A model generated the notes under the pieces. It worked only from the letters and a program-made list of their open reading frames with translations. It was not told the origin of the DNA and ran no database searches. A stretch of DNA of 24,720 nt, from positions 1 to 24,720 of the forward strand of contig JBEIJQ010000023.1 in the NCBI GenBank assembly GCA_040380145.1, read 5' to 3'. The first letter of the stretch is position 1, and every line of letters begins with the position of its first letter. Shown piece by piece: positions 15,701-22,531 of the stretch. The translations under genes and the position numbers were made by a program. Origin of the DNA: JBEIJQ01 sp040380145 (GTDB taxonomy: Bacteria > Bacteroidota > Bacteroidia > Chitinophagales > Saprospiraceae).

Positions 15701-16527
15701 TTGTAGTTGCCGGCGAGCGCCACCACGGGAAGGGTGTGGGAAACATTGACAAAATAGGTATTCGTTTCGGTGAACGAGCCCAGTAATGTGGTACCCGGTA
15801 CAAAAGCGCGTGCCCGTACACAATCGGTGGTGTTGAGCAGAATGGTGCCTTGGTAAAGAGTGGAAGTGGCGGTGGGTTCGGAGCCGTCGAGGGTATAGCG
15901 TATTTCGGCGTTCGGATCGGGGCACGACAGTTGCACGGCGACGCCGGGGAGCGGATAAAAGCCGGCCGGGGTATCGAAAACGACCTTCGGCACATAGCCG
16001 AGGTAGGCCGTCTGGGTATTGTTGGAGGCTCCGGGCGTGGCAGTGGCGAAAAAGCGCCAGTTGGGCGCCCCGTTGGTCTGACGGCCCCTGGAATGGTTGC
16101 GGCGCGTGGGCGTGGAGAGCGGAAACTGATCGATGATCGTACCGGAGGGATCCGACAGTACCACATCTTCCTGCCGCATCTGGGTCAGTTTGAAATTGGC
16201 GTGCAGGCTGTTGCCGAACAGGCCGTCGCGGTTGGAGCACCAGATGATCCGGAAGCCGCCTGCCGGCAGGGTGATGCCCGCAGGGATCTGCCACTGGGTC
16301 GGGTTGGCGGCCTCGTCGCTTAGGAAATAACCGCCGAGGTTGACGGCCGTGGGCCCTGCGTTGTACAGTTCGATCCAGTCTTCGTAATCGCCGAAGTTAT
16401 CGGCGACCTGGGTGGAGTTGGAAGTGGAAATCTCGTTGATCACCACTTGGCCGCTCATGGCTCCCGTGGCAAAAAGAAAGAAACCGAAAATTTTAAGCGT
16501 GTTGTGGAGAATAGAATACCAATTCAT
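12763..16527 (-). CDS. Secreted lamin-tail / CotH-kinase / Ig-repeat protein with gliding-motility-type C-terminal domain
   Basis: The protein has 1254 residues from ATG 16525-16527. In order it has a signal peptide (1-26, ending AMSG), a lamin-tail domain (about 27-165; VVINEISTSNS and DWIELYNAG), a chitobiase C-terminal-like sheet (185-245; IRYTLDGSEPT), and a CotH-like kinase region (about 290-640; YWGLYELRERVD, WDMDNTFDLG at 522-531). It then has a divergent Ig-like domain (about 735-805), five 69-residue Ig/PKD-like modules (813-1157), and a CHU_C domain (1167-1254; PNAFTPNGDGRNDVF, FDRWGKCVFE). CHU_C directs export and surface attachment by type IX secretion (type B). CotH kinases phosphorylate proteins such as spore-coat CotB in Bacillus. 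Activity in these secreted relatives is unproven; adhesion or spreading is likely. A 42-codon upstream extension is rejected because it lacks a cleavable signal and overlaps the promoter box. Confidence 0.93.
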   Translation of the reverse strand: MNWYSILHNTLKIFGFFLFATGAMSGQVVINEISTSNSTQVADNFGDYEDWIELYNAGPTAVNLGGYFLSDEAANPTQWQIPAGITLPAGGFRIIWCSNRDGLFGNSLHANFKLTQMRQEDVVLSDPSGTIIDQFPLSTPTRRNHSRGRQTNGAPNWRFFATATPGASNNTQTAYLGYVPKVVFDTPAGFYPLPGVAVQLSCPDPNAEIRYTLDGSEPTATSTLYQGTILLNTTDCVRARAFVPGTTLLGSFTETNTYFVNVSHTLPVVALAGNYNGLFNGGANGEIRNAIEFFDVALQQQFEMEGDTRGHGNDSWNFDQKGIRFHTRDEYGYDNNIEYPIFPTSPRDEYDVVILKAAGSDCYPGADNYWNLPSCHVRDAFSQTLAEEGNLHVDLRRLQHCIVYINGDYWGLYELRERVDSDYTDFYYSQEEPDVDMIKYWGGINVEYGSDTAYYNLVDFINNNPMVDPANYAYVSARMDLMSLIDYFMINTYTVNSDWLNWNTMWWRGREAPGVPWKYALWDMDNTFDLGQNYTGLPTTDYDNDPCATDNAFPNSPTITHSQVFNRLLDNPDFFSMYITRYADLLNTVFSCDNMIQHLDSLLAIIGPEMPQQVARWQGTMQEWQTNVQYLRNQILGRCNFINGGIVDCYEPAVNGPHTVTVLVDPPLSGNVVFNTLTLNNYPWSGTYFGGVDIDLQALANAGWMFDYWELDNHTVTPSLQQADGTTVLQGPDTIIAHFRILGVSVTPNAPVLCAGESITLEAAGGNGFTWTLVDDPAIIGTGDSLVVSPALTTTYVVSNGIGSDTVTVTVNALPAPSLPANTAVCAGQTVVLDPSVNGATFLWQDGSTGDVYVATVAGNYAVTVTLNGCTAQAAAQIAVNPVPVVSLGGPYVFCEGSDQLLDAGNPGATYLWQDGSSGATLSVAQTGQYFVEVSLGNCSAGDTADVTVNQVPAIDLGADVTACDGSSVLLEATFVGAEYLWQDGSTGATLSPSIGGQFFVEVDLNGCRAFDTVTVTFTPYPAVDLGQDRAVCAGTPVPLDAGNPGATYLWQNGQTDALIDASASGTYSVAVDLNGCATSDTVQVQVTPLPVVELGTDSTLCNGETIELYAQNTGAAYLWQDGSSAASFAVAQSGTYAVTVTLADCSASDEVVIGYELCSDCENAVPNAFTPNGDGRNDVFKPLLAHCDDISDYRFTVFDRWGKCVFETADPTAGWTGADSAPREVYLWFLRYNTTRNGEPVRVELQGDVTLIR
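13057..14091 (-). repeat. Five tandem 207-bp Ig-like modules
   Basis: The codon pair for WQ in the YLWQDGS core recurs at exactly 207-base steps (plus-strand CTGCCA at 13165, 13372, 13579, 13786, and TTGCCA at 13993). This gives five 69-residue units with a LGxDxxxC start, a GATYLWQDGSxGA core and a GxYxVxVxLxxC end. No unit has gained or lost a codon between these points. The units differ in sequence, so this is old domain duplication rather than a recent array. Confidence 0.9.
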
Positions 16528-16650
16528 AATCAGAAAATAATTTCGACGAAAGTCGCGTTTTCGGGTCGGTTCAAAAAAAGAAATCGCAAATCGGTCGGCC
16601 ATTTTACCTTTTTTCCCAAAAAACAGTTTAGATTGGCCGTCCCAACCGCA

Positions 16651-16658
16651 CAAAAATA
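16651..16658 (-). promoter_or_regulatory. Probable -7 promoter box of the lamin-tail/CotH gene
   Basis: The minus strand reads TATTTTTG, an exact TAnnTTTG match, in the divergent spacer. Initiation near 16644 would give a leader of about 117 bases before the ATG at 16527, which supports that start over the longer open frame. No good -33 box was found. Confidence 0.42.
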
Positions 16659-16718
16659 ATCAAGTACGGGCAAATCTGAACGCAGCCCTTCTCTTTTCGC
16701 CACATCAAATCCGAAACT

Positions 16719-18422
16719 ATGCGCCTTTTTACACTGATATTCTATTGGTTCCCTCTTTCTGTCTTCGGGCAAAGCGCCGAAGTAGTGCAGGCCTACAACC
16801 GGGCGCTGATTTTTTACCAATCGGAAGACTACGGATCGGCCGCCACGGAATTCAACAAAGTGCTGGCCCTTGACTCTTCCTTTGTGGCCGCCCGTCAGTG
16901 CCTCGCCGTGTGCTACGATGAGATGGGCGACAAAAACAAATCGGCGGACCAATACCGGGTACTGATCCGACAGAACCCCACCGATGTGCGGTCTTATTAC
17001 AATCTGGCCATCATTCGGTACGACCAGGCCAATTATACCGAAGCCTTGGACCTGTGCACGACGATCCTGGCCATGCGCCCGGACTACGACAAAGCCACCA
17101 AGCTCCAGCAAAACATATTGGCCAAGACCGCCAAAAAAGAGCCCGCCCAACGCGTGGGCAATGTGGTGCCCGGCGACCCGATGCTGCTGGCCTACAACCG
17201 CGCCCTGGACGCCTATAAAAGGGGCAGTTACAAAGAGGCCATCAAGGAACTCGATTCCCAGCCCGAGAAGGAACGCGACAACAACAGCTTTTACCTGTAC
17301 GGCATTACTTATCTTAAATTGCGCGACTCCACCAAAGCCGCCGACTATTTCGCCAAAACCATCGAACTAAACGACCAGTACGCAGATGCACACCTGAATC
17401 TCGGCATCATACTCTACAATCGGCACAAATTCGAGGATGCCGCCAAGCATTTCGAAAAAGCAACCCGCATCAAGCCCAACGAGCCGTATGCGGGATACTT
17501 CCTCGGCAGAGCCCTCTACGCCATGGGCCGCTACATAGATGCCCTGCCCTATTTGCAGGAAGCCTCTATGTACATTCCCGATGGCGGCGAGGCGAGGGAG
17601 CTATACAAGAAAGCTTATGCAAAAGCGAACAGCCCGGGCGACCACCCCAATCCCGACGATCCGGCCGCCGTGGTAAAAGACGGACTCACCAAAGCCCAAC
17701 GCGACAAGATCAACAAGGGGGTGGAGTATTACAACAACAAAAAATTCGAGTTCGCAGCTGAACTGTTCGGCTCCGTGGCTCAGGAAGCCCCCCAATCCGC
17801 CCTCGCACATTACTATTGGGGCGTCGCCCTGCGCGACATGGGCAAAACCGAAAAGGCGCGCGCCATTTTTCTCAAGACCCTCGAGCTGGATCCCTCCTTT
17901 GCCAAGGCGCACACTGCTCTGGGCGACCATTTTTACAACATGGCCGAATACCAGCCGGCCAGCGACGAGTACCAAAAGGCCATTGATTTCGGGGACGAGG
18001 CAGCAGACACTTATTTCCGCTTGGGCAATTCTTTTCTCAAACTGAAAAACGAGCCCAAGGCGATCGTAAATTTCCGAAAGGCCATCCAAATGGACGCTTA
18101 CGAGGCCGAATACCACTACAATCTCGGACTGGCCCTGTACCGGACCCAAACCTTCAACGAGGCCATCTCCACCTTCAAAAGGGCGCATGAGCTCGACAAC
18201 GGCAATCTCGATGCGCTGTACTACGCCTCGCTCAGTTTGAGCGGAGCCCAAAAATACGACGAGGCGCTCGAGGTGGCCGAAAAGGCTCTCCACAAAAACA
18301 AAGAGTACGCACCCGGATTTTTGGCCGCCGCCCAAGCCTTGGACTACCTCGGCAAGATCCAACAGGCCGAACGCTACCGCAACCACGCCTATGAGCTCGA
18401 CCCGAGGCTGGAACCCAAATGA
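16719..18422 (+). CDS. Exported tetratricopeptide-repeat protein
   Basis: This 567-residue protein begins with a signal peptide (MRLFTLIFYWFPLSVFGQS, cleavage near residue 18). The rest is TPR helices: examples are AYNRALIFYQSEDYGSAATE (25-44), YYNLAIIRYDQANYTEALDL, HLNLGIILYNRHKFEDAAKH, and AEYHYNLGLALYRTQTFNEA near the end. About ten repeats are arranged in two blocks, split by a polar linker at about 300-325 (SPGDHPNPDDPAAV). No enzyme domain is present. TPR arrays bind peptides or assemble complexes; in the periplasm of Bacteroidota such proteins often serve envelope machines, but no specific partner is evident. The photolyase gene overlaps its 3' end, or follows by 19 bases if a GTG start is used, so they are probably co-transcribed. 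The start is the ATG beginning the signal peptide. Confidence 0.9.
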   Translation: MRLFTLIFYWFPLSVFGQSAEVVQAYNRALIFYQSEDYGSAATEFNKVLALDSSFVAARQCLAVCYDEMGDKNKSADQYRVLIRQNPTDVRSYYNLAIIRYDQANYTEALDLCTTILAMRPDYDKATKLQQNILAKTAKKEPAQRVGNVVPGDPMLLAYNRALDAYKRGSYKEAIKELDSQPEKERDNNSFYLYGITYLKLRDSTKAADYFAKTIELNDQYADAHLNLGIILYNRHKFEDAAKHFEKATRIKPNEPYAGYFLGRALYAMGRYIDALPYLQEASMYIPDGGEARELYKKAYAKANSPGDHPNPDDPAAVVKDGLTKAQRDKINKGVEYYNNKKFEFAAELFGSVAQEAPQSALAHYYWGVALRDMGKTEKARAIFLKTLELDPSFAKAHTALGDHFYNMAEYQPASDEYQKAIDFGDEAADTYFRLGNSFLKLKNEPKAIVNFRKAIQMDAYEAEYHYNLGLALYRTQTFNEAISTFKRAHELDNGNLDALYYASLSLSGAQKYDEALEVAEKALHKNKEYAPGFLAAAQALDYLGKIQQAERYRNHAYELDPRLEPK

Positions 18423-19785
18423 CCCGCAACAAAACCAAACAGTGCCCCAAGAACACTCCTCCCGCCCCATCGCCGTCCACTGGTTCAGACGCGATCTGAG
18501 GCTACACGACAACGCAGCCCTCTTCCACGCCCTTGAGAGCGGTCTGCCCGTGCTGCCCGTCTTCATTTTCGATACCGATATCCTCGATCGGCTGGAAGAC
18601 AGGCACGACGCCAGGGTGGAGTTCATCCGAGAGGCCCTTTCGGCAATACAGGAAAAACTGTTCGCCAAGGGCAGTTCCCTGCAAGTGCTCGTGGGCCGGC
18701 CGCTGGACTGCTGGAAAAAAATCGTCCAGACCCATCGGGTCGGGGCCGTTTTCGCCAACCGCGATTACGAACCCTATGCCTTGGAACGCGACACCGCCGT
18801 GGCGGATTTTCTCCGCTCCGAGGGCATCCCCCTGCACCTGTACAAAGACCATGTGATCTGGGAACACGACGAGGTCCTGAAAAACGACGGAACGCCTTAC
18901 ACGGTCTTTACGCCCTACTCCAAGACCTGGCGCGAAAAGTTGCGGACCTGCCCCACCGAAAAAAATCCGTTGCGGAACTTCGCGAGCGAAACCCTGATGG
19001 AGCGTTTTCTTCCGATGCGGCCGCTCGCCCTGCCCACACTCGCCGACCTCGGCTTTCACCCCGCTGGCATTCCTTTCCCTCCCATCGAAATCCCGCAGCA
19101 ACGGATCGAGGATTACGAAAAAAACCGCGACTTCCCGGCCGTCTTGGGCACCTCCCGCCTCGGAATCCATTTCCGGTTCGGCACGATCAGTATCCGCGAA
19201 AAGGCCCGCAAGGCGATGGGGATCTCGTTCACCTACACCAACGAATTGATCTGGCGGGATTTTTACTCCCAGATCCTGCGAAATTTCCCACATGTGGCCA
19301 CCGGAGCCTTTCGGCCGATCTACGACCGGATCCCGTGGCGATACTCCGCGGAAGAATTCGAACGCTGGTGCAACGGAGCAACCGGCTACCCGCTGGTGGA
19401 CGCCGACATGCGCGAACTCAACGCCACGGGTTTCATGCACAACCGCGTGCGGATGGTCGTGGCCAGTTTCCTGACCAAGCACCTGCTCATGGATTGGCGG
19501 CTCGGCGAGGCGTATTTTGCCCAAAAACTGCTGGATTTCGACCTGGCCTCCAACAACGGCGGCTGGCAGTGGGCCGCAGGCTGCGGAACGGACGCGGCCC
19601 CTTACTTCCGGGTATTCAACCCGACGGCCCAACAGGAAAAATTCGATCCCAAGGGAATATATGTGCGCCGTTGGGTACCCGAACTCGGCTCTTCGCGCTA
19701 TCCCGCTCCGATGGTGGAGCACGCCTTTGCCCGCAATCGCTGCCTGGAAACCTACAAGGCGGCGCTGGGCAAGGCCGAAGGCTGA
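18391..19785 (+). CDS. phr: FAD-dependent DNA photolyase (class I CPD photolyase/cryptochrome family)
   Basis: The 464-residue protein has the N-terminal antenna-binding Rossmann domain (VHWFRRDLRLHDNAAL, residues 29-44) and the C-terminal FAD domain. Key blocks are TNELIWRDFY (283-292), NATGFMHNRVRM (344-355), and NNGGWQWAAGCGTDAAPYFR (388-407). The electron-transfer triad aligns with E. coli W382/W359/W306 as W392, W369 and W316. Length is near the E. coli enzyme (472), and the motif set favours a repair photolyase over a sensory cryptochrome. It splits UV-induced cyclobutane dimers using blue light. The only in-frame ATG (18391) overlaps the TPR gene by 32 bases; GTG 18442 would avoid this and remove a low-complexity 17-residue leader, so it may be the real start. 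It converges with the PLD-like gene after 12 bases. Confidence 0.95.
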   Translation: MSSTRGWNPNDPQQNQTVPQEHSSRPIAVHWFRRDLRLHDNAALFHALESGLPVLPVFIFDTDILDRLEDRHDARVEFIREALSAIQEKLFAKGSSLQVLVGRPLDCWKKIVQTHRVGAVFANRDYEPYALERDTAVADFLRSEGIPLHLYKDHVIWEHDEVLKNDGTPYTVFTPYSKTWREKLRTCPTEKNPLRNFASETLMERFLPMRPLALPTLADLGFHPAGIPFPPIEIPQQRIEDYEKNRDFPAVLGTSRLGIHFRFGTISIREKARKAMGISFTYTNELIWRDFYSQILRNFPHVATGAFRPIYDRIPWRYSAEEFERWCNGATGYPLVDADMRELNATGFMHNRVRMVVASFLTKHLLMDWRLGEAYFAQKLLDFDLASNNGGWQWAAGCGTDAAPYFRVFNPTAQQEKFDPKGIYVRRWVPELGSSRYPAPMVEHAFARNRCLETYKAALGKAEG

Positions 19786-19797
19786 AAAACAGTCGAT

Positions 19798-21435
19798 TTA
19801 CCTCGCCACCACGGTCATCAAAGCCGTTGTGCCCTGCGCGGAACTGAGCTGCACCAGATAGGCCCCGGAAGGAAATTCCCCGAAACGGAAGGTCTGCTCT
19901 CCGCCTACCCAAGCGATGTTTTGGGAAAAGAGCCGTTGCCCGGCGACCGAATATACCGTCAAGGTGCCGGCCCCGGCTGCAGCGGTCGTCAACCGAACCG
20001 ACAATTCAGAGGTGGGCATGGACAGTGCCGACAATTCGACCCAAGGGGCGTTTTCAGCAGGCAAAACGCCCGTGGCCGTGCAATTCGCCAAATCAAGCGT
20101 TTCGCACCAGCGGGCCTCGAACTCTTGGCGGAACTGGTTGGCAATAGCGTGGTCGTGGATGATCAGCGTGTTTTCGTCGTTGTTGTTTTCCGCGCTGGCG
20201 GACCAGTTGTGCGAGCCCGTGATCACCACCGGATCGGCTTGGGCATCATCGGCGTCGATCACACCGTATTTGTGGTGGAACTGCCCCGGATCCGTCCAGT
20301 CGCGCACGGCAAGGCCACAGGTCTGGGTCAGAAAATTGAATTCCGAGCCGGTGTCGTTGATGTTTTCGATCAATCCGCGGACAGTGGCGCTGCTGGCGCA
20401 GATGGCTTGGGCCGTCGGATCATAGGTGAAAGAGAGCAGGGAAAACAGGATCTGGGTGTCGGAGTTGTTCAATTCCGACACCATTTGGGCAGACACGCCG
20501 TCGCTCGGCGAAAAGTAGGATTCCACGAGAGTGCCGCCGATGTTGAAGACGTGCGGAGTGTTGTCGAGCTTTTGGCTGCCGAAACGACTGTTGGCCGCGT
20601 TGGGCGCAGCGCCACTGCCGCCCCACATCTCCTCGAACTCCATCTCGTAGGCGATGGCGAGCGATTGGTCCTGTACGACGACCACGTTGTTTTGGTCATC
20701 GTTGATGTTGCCGTCGGTGAAATTCATCGAACCTCCGACCAACCAGCAGTCCTGAGCGTAATCGGCATCGATGACGATGAACTTGTTGTGCATCCGGATA
20801 CTGCTTCCAGGGGCTCCTTCCATCACCGGAAACACCGGGGCCGGGCTCAAGGCCGTGTTGGACTCGTCTATGTCGGTGACGTAGCGCACCCGTACGCCGC
20901 GGTTCGCCGCATCGGTCAGCGCGGCCACGAAGTCGGGCCGGTTGGTATTGTAGGCGGCCACGTCAATGGTGGCATAGGCGGCGTTGATCTTGGCCTTGAT
21001 CAGATCGAACAGTTGCTCGCCGGGAAGGTATGTGGCCGGCACAGGATCGGCGTAGCTGGTCTCGACCCAATGGTTGAAATAAGCGGAAATATTGCCCGTG
21101 GACATGGATTGGGTAATGAAAACACCCGTGGAACCGCCGTTCACCGAGGCGTAATACACCGTGGCCGGCTGCAGGCCTTCCAAACGGAAAAAATGGGCTT
21201 GACGTCCGTCGCGGTACTCGGCTTGGGCCTCCACGGTACCCATCTCCAGCGATTCGGTTCGACCGTAAGACAAGGTGCCGGCCGCTCCGGGGGCGTCAAA
21301 AACCAAGTGGTAACGGCCGATCTCCAGCACGGCAGGACGCTCGGATTTGGATAGATCGGCCACGGGGGTGAATTGCTGTGCCCATGCGGCCTGCAGAAAA
21401 AGCAAATAAAACAGGGAGTGGAAAAGGTGTTTCAT
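19798..21435 (-). CDS. Secreted phospholipase D-like protein with type IX sorting tail
   Basis: The protein has 545 residues, with a signal peptide (1-19, ending AAWAQ). An N-terminal beta region (about 25-110) resembles a fibronectin-III-type domain (RLEGLQPATVYYASV). Two phospholipase D/HKD modules follow: H216-x-K218-x4-D223 (MHNKFIVID) with GGSMNFTDGN downstream, and H387-x-K389-x4-D394 (HHKYGVID) with GSHNWSASAENNND. Both active-site halves are intact, so phosphodiesterase or nuclease activity is plausible; the substrate may be a phospholipid, nucleic acid or other diester. The C-terminal 75 residues (LTVYSVAGQRLFSQ, then FPSGAYLVQL) match a type A type-IX-secretion sorting domain, so it should be exported to the surface or medium. 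Its neighbours are unrelated. A TAACTTTG box lies 47 bases upstream. Confidence 0.93.
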   Translation of the reverse strand: MKHLFHSLFYLLFLQAAWAQQFTPVADLSKSERPAVLEIGRYHLVFDAPGAAGTLSYGRTESLEMGTVEAQAEYRDGRQAHFFRLEGLQPATVYYASVNGGSTGVFITQSMSTGNISAYFNHWVETSYADPVPATYLPGEQLFDLIKAKINAAYATIDVAAYNTNRPDFVAALTDAANRGVRVRYVTDIDESNTALSPAPVFPVMEGAPGSSIRMHNKFIVIDADYAQDCWLVGGSMNFTDGNINDDQNNVVVVQDQSLAIAYEMEFEEMWGGSGAAPNAANSRFGSQKLDNTPHVFNIGGTLVESYFSPSDGVSAQMVSELNNSDTQILFSLLSFTYDPTAQAICASSATVRGLIENINDTGSEFNFLTQTCGLAVRDWTDPGQFHHKYGVIDADDAQADPVVITGSHNWSASAENNNDENTLIIHDHAIANQFRQEFEARWCETLDLANCTATGVLPAENAPWVELSALSMPTSELSVRLTTAAAGAGTLTVYSVAGQRLFSQNIAWVGGEQTFRFGEFPSGAYLVQLSSAQGTTALMTVVAR

Positions 21436-21482
21436 ATCGTCGTCGGCATCCGTTTCAAAAAATTAAGGAAAACAAACCGCCG

Positions 21483-21490
21483 CAAAGTTA
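21483..21490 (-). promoter_or_regulatory. Probable -7 promoter box of the PLD-like gene
   Basis: The minus strand reads TAACTTTG, an exact TAnnTTTG match followed by CGGCGG, a common context for Bacteroidota starts. It lies 47 bases upstream of the ATG at 21435. A -33 TTG was not found at the standard distance. Confidence 0.5.
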
Positions 21491-21546
21491 GTCGGTGCGC
21501 GCATTTTTTTCGCTCCTTGGCTTCCAAAGGTCATCGCAAGGACGTT

Positions 21547-21606
21547 TTCCTTTTTTTGGGAAAAGAAAAATTTTTCCCAAAGGATCTATTTTCCCAAAAA
21601 AAGGAA
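21547..21606. repeat. 18-bp perfect inverted repeat with an alternative inner hairpin
   Basis: TTCCTTTTTTTGGGAAAA (21547-21564) is the exact reverse complement of 21589-21606, with a 24-base spacer. The spacer holds another copy of the arm core, TTTTCCCAAA (21572-21581), so the left arm can pair with either. The 269-base spacer 21436-21704 around it contains no gene. It lies 98 bases beyond the hydrolase stop and 57 bases upstream of the PLD -7 box. It could be a terminator-like or protein-binding element, but no T tract follows either strand. Confidence 0.7.
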
Positions 21607-21704
21607 GAGCGGAAACAGCGGGAAAATCCGTGCAGAACGGCTGCGATCCAACATTTCGGATGGGTAACGAAATCCATGGAATCCGTCATTTCCCATCTCC
21701 CGCT

Positions 21705-22466
21705 TCACCGGCATTCCTGCACCAAAAACTCGGCGAAACCTTCCGGATCTTCGAGCATTGGGAAGTGCCCCCAGTTTTCGTGCAGCCGAAATTCCGACCG
21801 GGGGAAATCAGTTTTCCAACGGTCCATGGAAGCAGGCGAATTGATGCGATCAAAACCGCCCCAAGAAAAATGGAAACGCTGGTGCCATGCCCCTTTTCGC
21901 ACTTCTTCGCGCCAGTCGGACGAGATCAACGCGAACATCAGGGGAAAGGCCCGGCAACGGCCGATGTCCCCAAAAAATCGGTCACGGACGGCAGGCTCCA
22001 TCGTCGCGGCCGACACAAACAAGCGTTTGGACCACATTTTCCGCAAAAAACCCACCTGCAAAAGCCATTGGACGGGCCGGCGGAAAGGAGCCAAGCGGGT
22101 CGTGCGGTACAGGAGCGATCTTTCGCCGGCCGAACCGACCCCGCCGTACAGGATGGTTTTTCTGGGACGCAAAATATAACCGTTGGGAAATTCCCAGCCG
22201 CGCTGGGCCAATTCGAGCAAAACGGCCGCTCCAGCCCCGTGCCCGAAAAAACACCAGGGTTCCAAGGTACGGCCCTCGACGGCCCGAAAAACATCGCCCA
22301 AAAAAACGTTCCAATAGTGCTCGGCCTCTGGCAATTCCTTTTCCCCGAAACCGGAAAGTTCCGCGGCCGCGAAATGCCATTTCGGCTTCAAACGGCGCAG
22401 GTGCTCCAGCGTTTCGTCGAAACGCGCCGGAGATCCGCCGTTGCCGTGTATGAGCAGCACATTCAT
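21705..22466 (-). CDS. Alpha/beta-hydrolase-fold protein lacking the nucleophile serine
   Basis: The protein has 253 residues from ATG 22464-22466; a TTG two codons earlier is less likely. The fold is recognised by NVLLIHGNGGSPARF at the start (oxyanion loop HGNGG), AAELSGFGE, the nucleophile-elbow region CFFGHGAGAAVLLELA, and the C-terminal ENWGHFPMLEDPEGFAEFL with the catalytic-type H234. In this family the elbow should read GHSxG; here residues 75-79 are GHGAG, so the serine is replaced by glycine (G77, codon GGG). Cap-domain helices lie between about 100 and 185. Without the serine, ordinary esterase chemistry is not expected. It may be a binding protein, use different chemistry, or the base may be wrong. 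It lies downstream of the TonB receptor, separated by a terminator. Function unassigned. Confidence 0.85.
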   Translation of the reverse strand: MNVLLIHGNGGSPARFDETLEHLRRLKPKWHFAAAELSGFGEKELPEAEHYWNVFLGDVFRAVEGRTLEPWCFFGHGAGAAVLLELAQRGWEFPNGYILRPRKTILYGGVGSAGERSLLYRTTRLAPFRRPVQWLLQVGFLRKMWSKRLFVSAATMEPAVRDRFFGDIGRCRAFPLMFALISSDWREEVRKGAWHQRFHFSWGGFDRINSPASMDRWKTDFPRSEFRLHENWGHFPMLEDPEGFAEFLVQECR

Positions 22467-22469
22467 GGG

Positions 22470-22509
22470 CAAAAATCAAAAGTGGCGCCCCGCACGGGCG
22501 GAGCGCCAC
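22470..22509 (-). terminator. Intrinsic terminator of the TonB receptor gene
   Basis: On the minus strand GTGGCGC-T-CCG pairs with CGG-G-GCGCCAC (arms within 22482-22509) around a short loop with one internal mismatch. It is followed by TTTTGATTTTTG just before the hydrolase ATG. It lies 22 bases after the receptor stop and probably insulates the hydrolase, though read-through is possible. Confidence 0.8.
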
Positions 22510-22531
22510 AAAAGTATCTTTCCCAAAGGAT

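Noticed and set aside
16528..16653. A 42-codon N-terminal extension of the lamin-tail/CotH protein starting from TTG at 16653.
   Set aside because: It would bury the signal peptide, contains no family similarity and overlaps the TATTTTTG promoter box; ATG 16527 directly precedes a good signal peptide.
16611..22527. A recurring TTTCCCAAA / TTTGGGAAA motif in intergenic spots (16611, 21555, 21573, 21590, 22519) as a regulatory site.
   Set aside because: The same word also occurs inside coding sequence (about 15378 and 19920), and A/T-flanked CCC words are expected by chance; only the 21547-21606 inverted repeat stands out.
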